In this document: positions 5,641 to 8,934 of the stretch, in pieces
How the letters are laid out: each line of letters begins with the position of its first letter
How positions within the stretch are numbered: the first letter of the stretch is position 1
NCBI GenBank assembly: GCA_018266095.1
Contig: JAFEBC010000346.1
Location: 1 to 8,934, forward strand
From: Deltaproteobacteria bacterium
GTDB taxonomy: Bacteria > Myxococcota > Myxococcia > Myxococcales > 40CM-4-68-19
Length of the DNA: 8,934 nt
Reading direction: 5' to 3'
Notes under the pieces: generated by a model
The model's input: only the letters and a program-made list of their open reading frames with translations
Told to the model about the DNA's origin: nothing
Databases searched by the model: none
Position numbers and translations under genes: made by a program

Positions 5641-6549
5641 CTACCCATTAAAGACCAAGATCTCGTCCACGCCCCCGCGCGCCGCCGCGTTGCTGTTGAT
5701 CGCCCGCGGCGCCTTCACGATGCGCTGCTCGAACCCGCGGTACAGCTCGCGGATCCGCGGCGTCGCTGAGTTGCTCAAGAGGAAGCGCACCCCGCGACGG
5801 TTCAAGCGCACGCAGGCGTGGAACAGGCGCTCCTGGTCCTCCCAGCGGAACCCGTCCTTGGTGTAGCTGGCGAAGCTCGCGGTGGGCGACACCGGATCGT
5901 ACGGCGGGTCCAGGTAGACGAAGTCGCCCGAGGCCGTCTTCTCCAGCGCCTGCTCGAAGGGCAGGTGCAGGAGCTGCGTGCCCTTGAGCGCGTGGCTCGC
6001 GCGCACCAGCGTGCCCGGGTCGCAGAAGCGCGGGTTCGTGTAGCGGCCGATGGGCACATTGAAGCGGCCCGCGCGGTTCACGCGCCACAGGCCGTTGAAG
6101 CAGGTCTTGTTCAGATAGATGAAGCGCGCGGCCCGCTCGGCGTCCGGCATGGTCTTGGGATCGAGCGCGCGCACGGCCTCGAAGTGTGTCCGCTCGTAGA
6201 CATGCTTGCTGAGCGCGTCCAACACGCCGGACACGTCGTCGCGCACCATCGTGTAGGTGTGGACGAGCTCCGGGTTGTTGTCGCAGAGGATGGCCCGCTT
6301 GGGCGCCACCGCGAAGAAGAGGGCGCCGCCGCCCACGAACGGCTCGTGATAGCGGCGCAGCTTCTGGGGCACGTGCTTGACCAGCTCGGACAACAGCGAG
6401 GTCTTGCCGCCGACCCACTTGAGGAACGGGCCTGCGCGACCCACTTCGGGGAGGCGTCCATCGAGGGCGGGTGCCTGCGCGCCGCGGGGGCGCTCGAGGA
6501 CGACGTTGCGGGCCGACTGCCGGGGCGAGATGCGGAACGAAGCGGACAT
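5641..6549 (-). CDS. dam: Dam-type DNA adenine-N6 methyltransferase (MT-A70-unrelated, D12 class, alpha group)
   Basis: This 302-residue protein transfers a methyl group from S-adenosylmethionine to N6 of adenine; family members usually act on GATC. Landmarks are PFLKWVGGKTSLL (41-53), motif I EPFVGGGALFF (69-79), DNNPELV (90-96), NKTCFNGLWRVNRAGRFNVP (147-166), catalytic motif IV DPPY (214-217), the YTKDGF element (229-234) and the closing INSNAAARGGVDEILV (284-299). All are intact, so the enzyme should be active. The first 40 residues precede the usual start of the family and look like a basic, low-complexity leader. ATG 6549 has no strong ribosome site, and GTG 6444 (residue 36) is a possible but equally unsupported alternative. 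No restriction endonuclease gene is next to it, so it reads as a solitary regulatory or repair-type methylase rather than half of a restriction system. It is convergent with the gene before it and divergent from bamA. Confidence 0.93.
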   Translation of the reverse strand: MSASFRISPRQSARNVVLERPRGAQAPALDGRLPEVGRAGPFLKWVGGKTSLLSELVKHVPQKLRRYHEPFVGGGALFFAVAPKRAILCDNNPELVHTYTMVRDDVSGVLDALSKHVYERTHFEAVRALDPKTMPDAERAARFIYLNKTCFNGLWRVNRAGRFNVPIGRYTNPRFCDPGTLVRASHALKGTQLLHLPFEQALEKTASGDFVYLDPPYDPVSPTASFASYTKDGFRWEDQERLFHACVRLNRRGVRFLLSNSATPRIRELYRGFEQRIVKAPRAINSNAAARGGVDEILVFNG

Positions 6550-6685
6550 GCAGATCCGTTTAAGCCCGCGAAGATCCCGGGTCTAAAAAATATCCGCAGA
6601 TTCCGAAAACTTGACCGATCGCGTGCCTTTCTCCGCGTCTCCGCGCCTCCGCGTTGGGGCTTTTCAGAGGAGATCAGGCAGCGGC
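6550..6685. promoter_or_regulatory. dam-bamA divergent intergenic region with AT-rich island and GATC sites
   Basis: This gap contains the most AT-rich stretch in the area (about 6580-6612, including a TAAAAAATAT run) and must serve promoters in both directions. GATC occurs at 6553, 6573, 6617 and 6672. No convincing paired -35/-10 could be assigned on either strand. Confidence 0.4.
6631..6654 (+). repeat. Three tandem octamers CTCCGCG(T/C)
   Basis: CTCCGCGT, CTCCGCGC and CTCCGCGT follow one another without gaps between dam and bamA. A similar CTxxGCGT-type octamer iteration occurs in intergenic DNA of many bacterial genomes; that parallel is from memory. Confidence 0.6.
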
Positions 6686-8934
6686 GTGAACATCGCGCGC
6701 CGACAATCGTCCATCCCCGAGCAACGACCCGTTGTCGCTCGGAGCGACTTGAAGTAGGGTCCGCGCCCTCGAATGCGCCCGGTCGCCCTTTTCCTCAGTT
6801 TCGGCGTGCTGATCGCCGCCGTCAGCCTGCCAGCGCTTGCGCAAGATCGCGGGCTGCCGCCCACCGGCGCGCCCATGGGGATCGACCGCGACCGCCGCAC
6901 CGGCGACCAGCAGCCGGGGCCCGACGAGCGCCCGCTCGGCCTCAAGCACGACACCACGCTCCCCAAGGTCGAGGTGGTGGAGGCCGATTCGACGATGGGC
7001 CAGCCGGCGCCGCCGACGGGCACGCTGGTGAAGGTGCGCGTGCAGGGCAACCGCCGCGTGGAGACCGACGCCATCAAGGCCGTGCTGCCCATCAAGCCGG
7101 GCGACACGTATGACAAGGCCAAGCTCTCGGCCACCGTGCTGGCCGTGTGGCGCATGTCGTACTTCTCCGATGTGCAGCTCGACGTCTCGCCCGTCCCCGT
7201 GCCTGAGGTGGGCTACGCGCTCACCGTGATCGTGGTGGAGAAGCCGGCCATCCGCGAGGTGCGGCTCGAGGGCAACGAGGAGATCAGCAAGGACGATCTC
7301 AAGGACACCATCGAGGTGAAGCAGTACCAGATCCTCGACATGGAGGCGGTGCGCCGCTCGGCCAAGAAGGTGCAGGAGAAGTACGTCGAGAAGGGCTACT
7401 TCCTCGCCGAGGTCACGCCCCGCACCGAGCTGCAGGCGAACAACGAGATCGACGTCATCCTGGTGGTCAACGAGCACGCCAAGGTGCAGGTGAAGGAGAT
7501 CCGCTTCGTCGGCAACAAGACGCTCTCCACCGCCGAGCTCAAGGCGACGATGATCACGCAGGAGGGCAACTTCTTCAGCGCCCTCACCGGCAACGGCACG
7601 TACCGCGAGGACGCCTTCGCGCGCGACGAGTACATGCTGCAGGGCGCGTACTACGACCACGGCTTCCTCTACGTGAAGTTCAACAAGCCGGTGATCGAGC
7701 TCTCGCCCGACAAGCGGTTCATCTACATCACCATGTCGGTCGAGGAGGGGGACCCGTACGACATCGGCAAGATCGACGTCAGCGGGGACATGCTGGAGTC
7801 GAAGGAGACGCTGGCCTCCATGATCGTGATCAAGCCGGGCGAGCGGTTCTCGCGCTCGGGCCTGACCAAGGACATGCAGGCGCTCTCCGACGTCTACAAG
7901 GACAAGGGCTACGCCTACGCCAACGTGTCGCCGCTCACCGCTGTGGATGCAGAGAAGAAGACGGTCGACGTCACCTTCGAGATGCAGAAGGGCAACATCG
8001 TCCACATCGAGAAGATCGAGGTGCTGGGCAACAGCAAGACGCGCGACAAGGTGATCCGCCGCGAGCTGCGCATCAACGAAGGCGACCTGTACTCGTCCAC
8101 GGCCATCCGCCGCAGCAAGCAGCGCGTGACCGCGCTGGGCTTCTTCGAGACGGTGGAGATCAACCAGCGCCGCGGCTCCTCCGACGACCTGATGGTGCTG
8201 GAGGTGTCGATCAAGGAGAAGCTCACCGGCACGTTCCAGGTGGGCTTCGGCTTCACCGGCGGCGAGAGCTTCTTCGGCACCGCGCAGCTCTCGCAGAACA
8301 ACCTGATGGGCTACGGGCACACGGCGAGCCTGTCCTTGCAGCTCTCGTCGATCCGCCAGCTCTTCCAGGTCAGCTACCTGGACCCGTACCTCTGGGACAC
8401 GCCGTTCAACGGCAGCCTCGATCTGTACCGCTCGCAGCTCGCGTACACCGGCTTCGAGCGCAACTCCTTCGGCGGCGCGGCCACGCTCGGCTACGAGATC
8501 CTCGAGGACCTGCGCGTGTTCGCCACGTACACCTTGGAGCAGGTGGACGTGAACGCGCTCGGCACCTCGGCGCAGATCCTCAAGAACCAGTTCCTCTCGG
8601 GGCGCACGTCGTCGATGCGCTTCTCGTTCAACTACGACAAGCGCGACAACCGGCTCTTCCCCAGCGACGGCAACCTGATCTCCGCCAGCGCCGAGTACGC
8701 ATCCTCCATCTTCGACAGCCAGAACCTGTTCCAGCGCTACAAGATCATCGAGCGCTTCTACCACCCGCTCGGCTACGGCCTGGTCTTCAAGACCAACATC
8801 AACTTCGGCTACATCCGCTCGACGGATCCGGTGAACCGGCCGGTGGCCATCTCGGAGAAGTTCTTCGAGGGCGGCATCAACTCCATCCGCGGCTACGTGT
8901 TGCGCACCATCTCGCCCACCAAGCGCGTGGCCAC
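6686..8934 (+). CDS. bamA: Outer membrane protein assembly factor BamA (Omp85), 3' truncated by window; start uncertain
   Basis: BamA is the outer-membrane core of the BAM complex, which folds beta-barrel proteins into the outer membrane. Numbering from GTG 6686 gives 749 residues before the window edge. A hydrophobic signal segment (33-52) ends in PALA before Gln53. A Pro/Gly/Asp-rich linker (53-114) follows, then five POTRA domains starting near 115, 189, 269, 360 and 439; the GN or GD turn recurs in each (VQGN, LEGN, FVGN, VSGD, VLGN). The D15 barrel begins near 513 and includes NLMGYGH and the loop-6 motif IRGY (734-737). Only part of the barrel is in the window. The frame is open upstream of the signal segment to GTG 6686, with CAGG at 6675-6678. 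Between 6689 and 6805 there is no in-frame ATG, GTG or TTG. ATG 6774 would give a textbook signal peptide if one extra base lay before 6782. GTG 6806 would leave no basic n-region. Identity is certain; the start is not. Confidence 0.95.

Noticed and set aside
5641..6549. Restriction-modification system
   Set aside because: The methylase has no neighbouring endonuclease or specificity gene in the window, so only a solitary methyltransferase is supported.
6774..6812. ATG 6774 as the annotated bamA start
   Set aside because: In its own frame it reaches a TGA at 6810 after 12 codons; using it would need a frameshift with no slippery sequence visible.
5818..7113. Open plus-strand frame of 431 codons opposite dam and into bamA
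   Set aside because: It is antisense to a Dam protein with all motifs intact and crosses the intergenic gap; no domain is visible.
6674..8764. Open minus-strand frame of 696 codons opposite bamA
   Set aside because: It is the antisense of a clear BamA coding frame. Its translation is a low-complexity mix of Val, Leu, Glu, His, Arg and Asp with no domain; such shadows are normal in GC-rich genes.

Overview
The window is GC-rich, Gram-negative chromosomal DNA, with G or C at almost every third codon position. The GTG starts, the outer-membrane machinery (LolC/E, LolD, BamA) and the Ser/Thr kinase-like gene suggest a deltaproteobacterium of the Myxococcota type. That placement is inferred from gene content and style; no rRNA gene is present.

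Region 1 (1-3074, + strand) is a tightly packed operon: the 3' end of lysS, a LolC/LolE-family permease that overlaps lysS by 4 bases, and lolD, which starts directly after the permease stop codon. Together the last two encode the ABC machine that extracts lipoproteins from the inner membrane. The permease carries an extra N-terminal block of about 230 residues with several membrane segments. Region 2 (3075-3241) is a convergent intergenic gap filled almost entirely by one long imperfect inverted repeat.

Region 3 (3242-5495) holds two signalling-type genes facing away from each other across a 268-base gap. The minus-strand gene encodes a Ser/Thr kinase-like protein with no N-lobe and no DFG motif, followed by an unrecognised C-terminal domain. 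The plus-strand gene encodes a small soluble histidine-kinase-like protein with an intact phospho-acceptor H-box but a badly eroded ATP-binding domain. Two strong hairpins follow it (5543-5592).

Region 4 (5641-6549, - strand) is a solitary Dam-type adenine-N6 methyltransferase. Region 5 (6686 to the window end, + strand) is bamA, the Omp85 core of the outer-membrane protein assembly machine: five POTRA domains and the first part of the barrel, cut by the window edge. Its start codon is unclear: the only nearby ATG is out of frame with the signal peptide by one base.

As I recall related genomes, lolC, lolD and bamA often sit next to each other in one envelope-biogenesis cluster. Here three regulatory or modification genes lie between lolD and bamA. 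The most unusual elements are the pair of degenerate kinases, the extended LolC and the large inverted repeat. I see no CRISPR array, tRNA, rRNA, transposase or toxin-antitoxin pair.
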